Source: Erpobdella octoculata (taxonomy: Eukaryota > Annelida > Clitellata > Hirudinida > Erpobdellidae). From it: a DNA stretch of 64,000 bases. The notes under the pieces were generated by a model. That model made no database searches. It worked only from the letters and a program-made list of their open reading frames with translations, and was not told where the DNA came from. Position 1 is the first letter of the stretch. Every line of letters begins with the position of its first letter. The stretch is from positions 32,612,796 to 32,676,795 of the forward strand of contig OZ022238.1 in NCBI GenBank assembly GCA_963978895.1, written 5' to 3'. Below are positions 32,901 to 43,195 of this stretch, one piece after another. The position numbers and the translations under genes are program-made.

Positions 32901-33056
32901 TGTTTTCCTGTTTCATCCCCTCCGGAGCAAAATTTTTAAAAATCCTTTCTTAGTGGGTGCTTACGCTATAAAAGTAATATAAGTTTCAAATTTCACGTTC
33001 CTAGGATGAAGCCTTTGAGCTCGGCGTTGATTATCACTCAGTCAGTCAGGACATGT

Positions 33057-33187
<131 letters not shown>

Positions 33188-33189
33188 AA

Positions 33190-34250
33190 TAACTACAAGC
33201 TCCAACGTTACGAATCGCTAGCGAGCTAATTCGGAAACGTTTACAATCTGTATACAATAGCTCCATAGGTAGGCCATCTTTGAATGTCCTGGATAATGCC
33301 TCTAACACAATGATGAATAACAACGGACTGAGTACTGAGCCTTGATGTACCCCTACTTTCACAGCAAATCCCTTGCTCACTTAATCATTCAACTTCACCA
33401 TTGTTTATGTATCTGCATAGATGGCTCTTATCATCCACACCTCCACTTCTGAGAGCCCACCGTAAGATCTCCCTGGGGAAATGATTTTTCAAGGTTGATA
33501 AATGCCATCCATAGGTCTTTTTTCTTTGCCAGATACTTTTCTTGAAGCTGACGAACTATGAAGATAGGATCTGTAGTTCCCTTTCTTTCCATAAACCCGC
33601 ACTGCATGTCATCGATCTTGACAATCCCCACTCTGGCATCCTCCACCGTCTCCAGGATCTTCATCACATGTTCCAACAACCTTATTCCTCTGTATGAGCC
33701 ACATTCCAGTGAGCATCTCCTTTACTTTACTTTTGTAGATATTCATCGTGGAGCTCCTACACCAGTCCTCAGGTATCTTGCTATCTCTTATAACTGCATT
33801 ACAAACATCTGTAACCCATACTGTGCTTGCCAAACCTGCTCCCTTGAGTATATCTGATACTATGCCTGTTGGACTTGCAGCTTTATTGCTCTTCATCTTT
33901 GTAAGTGCCGCCCCAACCTCAGCAGTAGTAATTTTTTCGCAAGGCCCACTAGTTGCATCGGCTACAGCCAGAGCTGTCTTGTCCCAGGGAAGGTCTTCAT
34001 TTGACAGCTTCTCATGATATGCTCCCCATGCTTCCAGCACTTCGTCCTCATCGACCAAGGTCTTTCCTTCTGTGTTCTTTATGCATCCCTCACCAGCAAC
34101 ATCTCTATTGATCCTGGCAATTTGTTAGGCTGCTCTGAAGATTGTTTCATTCTTGTACTCTTTTTCTAGCATTTCACCAAACCTCCTCCTTTCAGCCTCC
34201 TGTGCTTTTGATATTCCTCTTCTTGCAGCACATTTTTAAACTGAGTTTTT
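33190..34250 (-). pseudogene. non-LTR reverse transcriptase fragment
   Basis: Minus-strand frames read, in order: EAWGAYHEKLSNEDLPWDK and VGAALTKMKSNKAASPTGIV (33750-34058), LLEHVMKILETVEDARVGIV with MQCGFMERKGTTDPIFIVRQLQ (33431-33690), and VGVHQGSVLSPLLFIIVLEA with LSRTFKDGLPMELLY (33230-33380). These are reverse-transcriptase blocks 1-5 of an RTE- or CR1-like LINE. The sequence stops just before the expected YADD motif, where Helitron A's (TA)n end begins. Frameshifts and a missing N-terminus make it a relic, unrelated to the intact LINE at 21579. Confidence 0.82.
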
Positions 34251-34348
34251 CAACATCTAAATCAATTAATTTTTAAATTAAGTCAATTAATTTATTCAGA
34301 TGAAGACTATATTTTTTTGAAGCAACTTTCTTATATTAGCTTGCTTCC

Positions 34349-34351
<3 letters not shown>

Positions 34352-34425
<74 letters not shown>
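34352..34425. repeat. (TA)n microsatellite
   Basis: Pure TA tract abutting the CTAG 3' end of Helitron B. Confidence 0.95.
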
Positions 34426-34426
<1 letters not shown>

Positions 34427-35487
34427 TAGCAGTGCCCGTAGCGGCTTCGCTCGCATGAAATTAGAGAATTTGAACCGTGCATACGTAGTAGAGTACTGCA
34501 AGGATCAATTTTTTAGGTCTCGGCTCGGCCCGTCGACAACTTGGCCCAGCCCGTTTCAAAAACCGAAATTCCTGGCCCGGCACGGTCCGTCTAATATGGG
34601 CCCGGTCCGTTTTTACAGGCCTAGAAGTTCTATATACTTGATGAAAAACTTCGGCCCGTCCCACCTTGACTTCATGTTTAGCCCGACCCGTCTGAACACC
34701 CTAAAATCACTAAAATGTCTATATACTTGGTTAAAAATCTCGGCCCGTCCCACCTTGATTTAAGGTTTGGGCAGGGCCGTATGAAGACCCTAAAATAACG
34801 GCTTGGCCCGTCCGTCCGGTGATAAACTGAACTCATCTACTTTTAACCGGCACAAAACCTCAAAATACTAATTTTCACATCTGTAGCACTTACAGTTTTT
34901 GAGTAGCAGTGATTTTAAAATCAAATAACCATTTTTCCAACTAAACACTAATTTTACTTTTGTAGCATTTACAGTTTTTGAGTAGCAGTTACTTTCAAAA
35001 ACAAATAATCATATTTTCCACCCCACATTTGAAGTCCTGGAAACCAAATTTTCAAAAAAATGCTAAAACACGTATTTCATTATTTTGGAGTAAAAACTAA
35101 ATAATAATTTTTACTCCTGTAGCATTCACAGTTTTTGTGTATCAGCTACTTTAAAAACCAAATAATCCAATTTTTCAACCCACATTTGAGGTCGGGAAAC
35201 CAAATTTTCAAAAAATGGTGAAACGTATCTTTTTATTTTTCAAGAAGAATCCATATACCAAATTTCAAAATCTTCTCATTTTTGGTTTTCGAGATATACA
35301 TTGTTTTAGAAAAAAGTTTGTTTTCCAGTTTCTTCCCCTCAGGAGCAAAATTTTCAAAAATCCTTTCTTAGTGGATGCTTACGCAATAAAAGTAATATAA
35401 GTTCCAAATTTCACGTTCCTAGGATGAGGCGTTTGAGCTCGGCGTTGATTATCAGTCAGTCAGGACATATTCTTTTATATATATAGA
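34426..35487 (-). mobile_element. non-autonomous Helitron B, 1062 bp
   Basis: Minus strand: begins TCTATATATATAAAAGAA at 35487 and ends GCGAAGCCGCTACGGGCACT then GCTAG (34426), followed by T. It has one to two of the 150-165 bp units, the segment GTGAAATTTGGAAC near the start and the GGCCCGGCCC-rich part near the end. Its first base directly follows the CTAG of Helitron C, so the two are fused tail to head. It encodes nothing. Confidence 0.92.
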
Positions 35488-36232
35488 CTAGTGGGGCACC
35501 CGGCGTTGCTCGGGGTTTTTCTCTCGCTCCCGTTTGCTTTATCGCTCCCGGTCGCTTTCCCTTTCCTGCTCGCTCTTTCGCTTTTCCGTTCCAGCTCCCA
35601 CTCACTCATTTTGTGACCGATTTTATTTTTTTCCACAAAAACCGTCCTCTAATGACTTTCAATGTTTGAAAATTGCATGCCATCGGATGAATTGTGTAGC
35701 AATGCTCTCGGTCGTTTTCGCGGTCGCTTTCCCACTCCCGCTTGCCCTCCCGTTCCCGGTCGCTTTTCCTCTCCCAGTCGTTCTTTCGTTTGCTTTTCCG
35801 TTTGCCATTATTCCAATTTCAGTTCGAACAAATTCAATCAACCTAAAAATAAGTCCAATAATCAGTAATTTAAATTAAAAACTTAATATAAATTACTGAT
35901 TATTGGACTTATTTTTAGGTTGATTGAATTAGGTGTTTTCAGTTTATTTCTTTTGGCCAGATGCCCAGTAGAATGACCACCGTCTTTCGGTGGCCGTCTT
36001 CTTTCTTTTCTTTTGTTGACATTTGAACCTTGATAATGCAGAGTAACTCTGAAACGCGTCGGTGATATTATATATTGGATTATAACTTTGATTTTGTTAT
36101 ATAATTCGGTTGTTTTATAACATGAATAGCGGTCAGTTGTTTGCAAGTCCTTGAATTCGAAGTTTTTTCAGGGAGCTTGAAAAAAGTTTTAACAAGTTGG
36201 TTTCTGCGAAATATGCTGTGTTGTTTAATAAA

Positions 36233-36304
<72 letters not shown>

Positions 36305-36510
36305 CATTTTCCTATAAAAAAATACATAATCGCACCTCTTTGTTTTTCCATAATAACTTTTTAAAATAATTTTTAAAAAATATTCTAAATAGCCTAGGAC
36401 CTATCCTCAGACCTACCAAATGTACACAAAAAATTTCCTAAAAATCGGTTCAGCCGTTTCGGAGGAGTTCAATTTCAAACACTATGACACGAGATTTTTA
36501 TATATATAGA
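35488..36510 (-). mobile_element. non-autonomous Helitron C, 1023 bp, second family
   Basis: Minus strand: begins TCTATATATATAAAAATC at 36510, preceded by A, then CTCGTGTCATAGTGTTTG and CTCCTCCGAAACGGCTGAAC. It ends CCCCGAGCAACGCCGGGTGC then CCCACTAG (35488), followed by T. The terminal hairpin plus CTAG|T and the A|TC opening are textbook Helitron signals. The interior has a (TA)n tract (36236-36300), a 42-bp perfect palindrome and a GGGAGCGGGAAAGCGACC minisatellite. Related copies: 11555-11967 and a 5' end at 43464-43610. Confidence 0.93.
35831..35930. repeat. perfect 42-bp inverted repeat
   Basis: Arms 35831-35872 and 35889-35930 are exact reverse complements (left arm starts AATTCAATCAACCTAAAAAT), with a 16-bp spacer. 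It would form a long hairpin. It lies inside Helitron C. Confidence 0.95.
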
Positions 36511-37768
36511 TTATTTTATACTTTTTAGGGCGCAAGAAATACTTTTTTTGACATGTATTTTTTATGATCTTATCATTATTTTCTACTTTTTCGTTTTTGA
36601 AATTTTTTAAGTATTTGAGTTTTTTTAGTTTTTTTCGCTAGGTGAAGGCAGACCTATGGTGTGCAGTAGTCTGCACACAGTAGTTAGCATGCATGCGATA
36701 AGCACATATATAATAGCAGTCTGAGCCGATCTCAAGCAACTAATAAAAGAAAGAACGAGAGAGAGAGGGGGAGAACAGAAGAGAGGGAACAAAGTTGCTC
36801 GCGAGTTGTTAGCATGCATGCGATGATGTGATGCATGCACGAGAGAGAGGGGGAGAGAGAAAATAAATTTTCTTGCAGACAGATAAAGTCTCAAACAACT
36901 CGCTGACAAAGTCTCAAACAACTAAGAGAAAGAATAAATTTCCTCCATCATATATCACACATGTACAAATATGTACATGTACCACACAAAACAGCAACTT
37001 TCCTGTCAATATAAAGGGAGAAATCAGAAGTTATTTTCAACTTTTTGGCAGGTTTTTGACAATACAAAACCTCTTTCAAGAAGTTCCTTCTTTTTATATA
37101 AATTTTTTATTACTTTATTTTCTTTAGCTTTCAATAACTATTTAATCTTCACATAATTCTTCCACTTCAGAAATTGTCTTCTATAATCCTTGTAGTGAAG
37201 ACAACAATATAACTTTGGTACTAGTTTTTAAAAAATTGTTCTCATCAATAACAATATAGCATAGGAACACAGACATTTCTTCATTAATGGTTGTTTAAAT
37301 ATTTTTTAAAACAATGCCATTGATAACTATAATAATTGTTAAATCCAAGAAAAGATTTTTTTATTCCAATTTTGTACATTTCTTGAATTGTATCTTCCTC
37401 TGTTTTTTTTTAATTCATCAAAAAGTTGAAATAATCTAGTTTTTTCATTGATTTTGCTCTTCAGATGAAGCTATTTGAACTGCCTAGATTGTCAAATATT
37501 TTATTTGTGCATTTGGATATATAGAGCTTATTATTTCAGGGTTCAGATTTTTTATTTCGTAAGTTTCTTTTCGTGTGAGTTTTTCTTCAATCAGTTGCAG
37601 TTTGAATTGCTTGATGAAAGGAGAAACTCAATTCTTTAGCTAGAGAATATTTTGTACAAACTAATTTTAGCATGCATTGGCTCCCGTCCATTAGTTGCAT
37701 AATTCCTTCTTGTGAAGATGATATTTGTGCAAGCCTATTTTTTCATTTCTACTTTAATGGTTATCATA
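36511..37768. other. intron sequence, no gene recognised
   Basis: AT-rich with a short region containing repeated TTAGCATGCATGCGATAAG and GAGAGAGAGGGGGAGA segments (36640-36900). No exon-like block or element terminus was seen other than the flanking TTATCATA at the right. Confidence 0.4.
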
Positions 37769-39602
37769 CAGGGACGTCATTTCAGCAAAACCTTAGAGAT
37801 GGCAAGATGTTTTAGGGCCCCACTCAGGGGGTAGCTAGGTTCTTCTTTGCCCGGGGACAAAACACAAAATCTGCCCCTTGCATAACATCTTTTGCTTCAT
37901 GCTTCCAAAAAACCTGATGACCGGGGGGGGGTAGTTGAAGCCACTTTTTAAAACAAATTTTGAAGCCCTCGTTTTGTTTTTCCTTCCAAAAAGCCTGATG
38001 ACACGGGGAGTTCCCATACCATAGCTGTCTGCTGTGACTCTATGAACAATGCAATTGCTATCATAATCTGGCGTAGACGGTAATTTGACGCATATTAGAA
38101 AAAATGTCAATAACTTTTTTCGACTTAAATTCGCATTTTTGCTAAGTAAAAACGCAAGTCTTCCAAATTAAGAATAAAATTCTGCAGTGAAGAAATGTAC
38201 GATTTTGCAGTGCCAGATTCAACTACAACCACGAGAGGGTCGATATTACTCAATATCCAAATTTGGATTAAGCTTCGCAAGTGTGCTAATTCGGTTTGCA
38301 GGGAGGAAATCATCAGATTGCGGATTGAAAGAAATCAGGCATGCAAGAAGATCACTTATTTGTGTAAATCGTACGTTTAACTTAGACAAAATACGATCAA
38401 TGCGTGCATACAAAATCTGTGACCTATCTTGTTCCACTTTGAACTGTTCCTAACTTTTTTAACACCTCTCCATCTTGATGTGGACGATCTAGCTTCCCAG
38501 TTTCTTTAGCATCTCTTCTCTCTTTTATTTTTTATGGACAGCCTACTTGGCTAAGCTATGAATAACGCTAACCATCCTTATAACCTAGACGGCATTTTAT
38601 AAAACATACAAATAAATATAATTACAAAAGATTCTGCTTTTCTCTTCTCAAATCTCACTAAAACACCAAAAAAGAAAAAATCCAACAGGGGCCCATATAT
38701 TTCAACTATTGGCTTACATGAAAGTCAGAAAGCCCCGTCCTCCCTAAATGATGTCTTTGAGTTTTGAAAGTAACGGTCTGAAAGGTCCCCATATAGGCCA
38801 TATAATAACCATGGGCCCACTTAAAAGCAAGGAGCTTACATTAAAGTCAGGGAGGGATACTTAGCAGTCAGGGAAAGGCTAGTAAAAAGTTCGGGAAAGG
38901 CCAGTTAAAAGTCAAGAGAGACCCACTTGAATGCCGGGGTCCATTAAAGTGCGTAGGGGCCTACTTAAGAGCGGGAGACCCAATTAAGTGTGGTGGCTTA
39001 CGTGAAAACGGGGGTGGGAGACACTTAAGTGCGAGAGACCCCTCAAGTGCGGGGAACCCACTTGAGTGCTGGGGGCCAATTTAGTGCAGGAAAATCCACT
39101 GACAAATCAGGGAAGGGCCACTTAAAAGTCAGGAGGGGTCTACTTAGGTGCCGGGGGCCCACGTAAGTGCAGAGGCTCACGTAAGGGCGGGGTTCACTTT
39201 AATGCCGGGGTCTCCTTAAGTGCGTGGGACCCACTTCAGTGCCGAGGACCCCTTAAGTGCGCGGGCCCACTTCAGTGCCATAGGCCCCATAAGTGCGTGG
39301 GGCCCACTTCAGTGCCGGAGCCCCCTTAAGTGCGTGGGGCCTACTGAAAATTCTGAAAAGGGCTACTTGAAAATCAGTAGGGGCCCACTTAGGTGCCGGG
39401 GGCCCACTTAAGCGCGGGAAAACCATTTAAGGGTGGGGGCCCACTTAAGTGCGTGAGACCCACTTTAGTAACGGGGCCCACTGAAAAGTCAAGGGGCCCA
39501 CTTGAGTGCGTGAGACCCACTTTAGTGACGGGGCCCACTTTAGCGCCGGGGGCCCACTGAAAAGTCAGGGGGCCCTCCTGCCCCCCCTAATTGACGTCCC
39601 TG
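37769..39602. mobile_element. non-autonomous hAT element, 1834 bp, perfect 8-bp TSD
   Basis: Flanked by TTATCATA at 37761-37768 and 39603-39610. Termini CAGGGACGTCA and TGACGTCCCTG are perfect 11-bp inverted repeats. The right half (38680-39570) is a dense irregular array of GGGGCCCACTTAAGTGCGG-like units of roughly 19-38 bp, GC-rich against the AT-rich surroundings. No transposase is recognisable. Confidence 0.93.
38800..39570. repeat. GGGCCCACTTAAGTGC minisatellite
   Basis: Dozens of degenerate units mixing GGGCCCACTT, AAGTGCGGGG, AAAAGTCAGGG and CCACTTCAGTGCC. It forms the right subterminal region of the hAT element at 37769-39602. Confidence 0.85.
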
Positions 39603-39610
39603 TTATCATA

Positions 39611-40066
39611 ATTCTTTTACATCCGTAATAGTCTAATGTCTATGAGTTCACGAAAGAAAAATGTAGTAATCCATATCTGTCAGATCAAAACAAACTGATG
39701 ATCAAAACAATAACATTAAGAAACAAATCTTCTTATAGAGAACAAAAGCACAATAGCCTCTCTGGGTCTATGAGCATTAATTTATCGGTTTAGCTATACG
39801 TCCCGATATATATTAAAAAGTTCATGTAAATATACTGTGAGAAACCTATATACGAGATAACCTGTGGATATATAATCTTGCTTTGAACATCAACAAGTGA
39901 AGATAAAAAATACATTAAAAAAAGCTTTTATTTGCCTCTTTATCTGAGTCAACGAACTAAAATTTTTGAATCTAAAACAACCGTTACGCTCAATCTTGTA
40001 CATTGTTTATTTCTTTCATATGAAATCAAAATTCATAAATTTAACTCGATGTATGGATTCAATGAG
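39611..40066. other. intron sequence, no gene recognised
   Basis: AT-rich intron between two hAT insertions. No exon-like or repeat feature was recognised. Confidence 0.4.
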
Positions 40067-41729
40067 CAGGGTTGTTAACGCTACCTTTTTAAAGTAGCGA
40101 CGCTCTTCGCTACCGCTACCAGTCTTATTAGTAGCGGCGCTACTGCTACTGAAATTTATAAGTAGCGTCGCTACCGTTACCGCTACTCTGCTGAGGACTC
40201 TTAAAAAGTTACAAAGTAGCACCAACAACCCGTACATGATTTTATAGGACATCAACATCATCGGCGGCTGGCGACTTGCTCGTTCCGCTGTCAAAGACAA
40301 CGACTCTCGGCAGGCGACGATTTTCTGTTGCTGGTCCAGCTGTTTAGAACAACATATCTGCTGACCTGAGGAATCCAGCGTTAAACCTCGGCGGTTTCAC
40401 GAAGTTGCTCAAGACTGAACTCTATTCTTAACATTATGATTTGACGCGATGCGCTTTTGTAACCTACTTTAAAAACCCCATTATAAATAAACATTTAATT
40501 ATACTTGCGAGAAATTCGCTTTCTGGTCATATTGCGCCCCAAATTTGTTATCCCCGCGCTTCTGCCCCGTGTCTGCCAGTCCAGCCCTGCCTTGGTCGTG
40601 GCTACTGCACAAGTGCAGTAGTACATTAGAGTAGTACATTTTACTCTTAAGTAAAAACCTAATTTGAATAAATTGTGCAAATCATTTACAAACCGTCATG
40701 TGCTTCTTCAAATTAAATCTCGACTTGTTGCCAGACGAAATTTTCTTTCCGTGTGCATCGGTTGGGCAATGCAGACAACGATATAGAGAACTTCCTTCAG
40801 TTTCGCCTTCGCCGGTGTAGACAAAATAATCCGATGATACGCAAATCTGTCCTACACGATCTATTTCACTAGACTTTTTAGCATTATCCCCACTTGGTGA
40901 TTTGGTTTTTGACATCTTGTACGTTCTATGTGGTAAGATTACGACTTTTTTCCCACAAACGATAAAAAAACAACTAGACAAGAAATAACTTATAGATTTT
41001 AAGTTCAAGCAAGCATGCAATAATGAAGGAAAAGTTGAAACAGCACCAGAAAAATTATATTCTACTGTTTTTGTAAATCGTAAATGTACACATTCACCAG
41101 AGGCTACAAACACGTCAAAGCATCACGCATGCCCGCTATGTCAAATCTGGCATCAATCATTTAACACTAAGGAGCCACGCTTCAAAGACACACGTGCCTT
41201 GAGCAATCAACATGTTTGTAGAGGACATGGTAGTAATATACAACAATTTTATTCGTCACATACAGTAAATAAAACAACTGGACAAGAAATGACAATTGAA
41301 TGAAAAGTTTAAAAAAACTGCCTTGAACTGTTTGTACAAACTGTAGGTTTATACACACTCAAGCAGCCAGATACCATACACCTCAAAACATTACTAACAC
41401 CCGGTATACCACTTCTGCCACGGTTACTTTAGCGAGGTCAGGAAAGGATCCACATTTCAAAGAGACGCTTACGCTCGTCGATCAATTAACCAGGCTCAGA
41501 TTTCATGCATACTTAAAATAAAAACTAAATACATGGGAAATCATTTAATTGATATAAAACATATTTTGTTTTTGAATAAAAGTAGCGGTAGCGAATAGCG
41601 CCGAGAACAGCTATAAAATGTAGCGGCACTACCATCAACGATCTTGTCAATGTAGCACCGCTATCGCTACCTTAAAAACAGCGCCGCTACAGAAGCTGTA
41701 GCGCGGCGCTACCGCTCTTAACAACCCTG
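40067..41729 (-). mobile_element. hAT element, CAGGGTTGTTAACG family, 1663 bp, perfect TSD
   Basis: Flanked by TCAATGAG at 40059-40066 and 41730-41737. Same ends and GTAGCGGTAGCG subterminal repeats as 28657-31145, and an internally deleted relative of it. It keeps the N-terminal zinc-finger exon (40682-41113) that the other copy has lost, so the two copies are complementary deletions of one parent family. Confidence 0.94.
40682..40915 (-). pseudogene. hAT transposase N-terminal zinc-finger fragment
   Basis: From the Met at 40915 (MSKTKSPSGDNAKKSSEIDR) the frame continues to SLYRCLHCPTDAHGKKISSG and NKSRFNLKKHMTVCK. Cys-x2-Cys with a downstream His and Cys resembles the BED-type finger at the start of hAT transposases, which binds the element ends. 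The frame runs off without the catalytic part. Upstream codons to 41113 are probably not translated. Confidence 0.65.
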
Positions 41730-41961
41730 TCAATGAGACCAATGAATACACTTGGCCACGTCTACTTCACCTAGATTTGATCACCACAGACAAACAAACC
41801 AACAAACAGAGAGACGAGTGAAGTTAAATAAAAGCATTTAAAAAAGTCACACAAATAATTCACATACAAATACAATCTATTTGTTTTTGATCAATTTCAG
41901 AAACTTTTACAATTATCATTAAATGACAGTCACCTAATCATCGTAATGTTTACGTTTCCAG

Positions 41962-42127
41962 ATCAGAAGGCTTTTCATACAGACCAAGTTTTTATAAAAC
42001 TGATGGACTAAACACACTTCAATATACCGTCGATAAAATAAATGTGAGGCCGTTATATGTTTGGATATCAGTTTCTCTACCTTCCCATCCAACATACTTA
42101 GTCACAAAAGATATGGTTGAACAATGA
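41962..42127 (+). CDS. B4GALT: beta-1,4-galactosyltransferase, terminal coding exon
   Basis: Last coding exon of the gene. It follows the acceptor ACGTTTCCAG and completes the split Gly codon (GG|A). It then reads 54 codons to a TGA at 42125-42127. The peptide includes FYKTDGLNTLQYTVDKINV and PLYVWISVSLPSHP, matching the family's C-terminal signature (TDGLNSL.Y.V......YT.I.VD). The final residues (YLVTKDMVEQ) are not conserved, as is usual for this end. The exon starts only 232 bp after the end of a hAT insertion (40067-41729), so that insertion narrowly missed the splice site. Confidence 0.93.
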
Positions 42128-42350
42128 TATGTGTTGAGTAGATTATAATTTATCTATTATTGTCCATTTATTTCATTTTAGCTAACCTACTACACTTAGA
42201 AATGCTGTGTGTAGTTGCTTGTCTTTTGAATTTTTAACTCAGGCTAAAATTTCAGTAAGTTGAATGGTTTTATACAGTCATTATTTTTGCAGCTGGTAAC
42301 AGAAGCGTGGAAAATGGAGTAAAGGTACTCCAAAATGCGTCGGCAAATTA

Positions 42351-42356
42351 AATAAA
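42351..42356 (+). promoter_or_regulatory. candidate polyadenylation signal of the galactosyltransferase
   Basis: AATAAA lies 224 nt after the TGA at 42127 and just before Helitron-like and piggyBac-like sequence begins. It is the first canonical hexamer I notice in the downstream region, so the 3' UTR may end near 42375. AATAAA is common in AT-rich DNA, so this is only a candidate. Confidence 0.4.
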
Positions 42357-42457
42357 ATGATGAATAGTAAACTGTTTTCGGTTGAAAGTGTGCGAAAAAA
42401 TTTTCGTAGTGTTGAAAGAAGTCTTCAAAAACTTGTATCGTGTAAGTATGCGGTGAC

Positions 42458-42620
42458 TTTTAATAATGAATATATATATATATATATAAAACTCAAATAC
42501 CACTGACTGACTGACTCATCACGAAATCGCAAAAACCACTGAACGGATTATAATGAAATTTGGAATATATCTTTCTCTTGAGAAGGGGTTTTAAAAAATT
42601 CGGCCTGGATCGCCTTATTT
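42458..42620 (+). mobile_element. Helitron-like 5' fragment, third type
   Basis: TATATATATAAAACTCAAATA, then CCACTGACTGACTGACTC and ACGAAATCGC with CCACTGAACGGATTA, the general form of a Helitron 5' region (TA-rich start, then ACTGACTGAC). No 3' terminus could be paired with it. Confidence 0.4.
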
Positions 42621-43195
42621 CGAAGAATATACAATGCGTAATCTGTTTGTATTGAAACGAGTCGGGGTGGGTAAAATGCAGACCGCGGACTTATAATTAA
42701 GTAAATGTTAATGAAAAATTTAGGATTTTTTTAAATTTTATTTGTTAATAATTTTATATCAATACATATTTACAACTAAAATTCAACCGAATACGTTGTT
42801 TACTGAATCTTGGTTATTTATTTTTAATAGTTAACCCATTAGCAGTGATATTCAAGTTAACTGTAACACTAACTGAAATCGGAAAATAATAGAAAAATAA
42901 TGGTCAGTTAAGTGTAATAGTAATAGTAACTGAAATACGGCAAATAACTCTAACTGTAATAGTAACTGAATAATAAATTCAGTTAAATAATACAAAAATA
43001 ATTAATAACTGAAAAATATTTGTAAAGTAATTTTTTTCTAAATAAATTAATTATTAGATTTATTTTTTTATCTAAAGATAAAAATCGAGTTCTTTGGTGT
43101 TACCTAACAAATAGTATATATGGTGCTGTTTAGTTATTCGCGGCCTTTTGTTATTATTGATAGTCGATAGTGCTGTTGCGATCGTTCCGTGGAAA

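Noticed and set aside
35534..35878. Pro/Ser/Arg-rich frames in 35534-35878 and 48441-48657
   Set aside because: They are translations of the Helitron purine minisatellite, not conserved between copies.
37835..38110. Minus-strand 91-codon frame in the hAT element at 37769-39602
   Set aside because: No recognisable domain and low-complexity neighbours. Repeats of GGTTTTTTGGAAG type explain the open frame.
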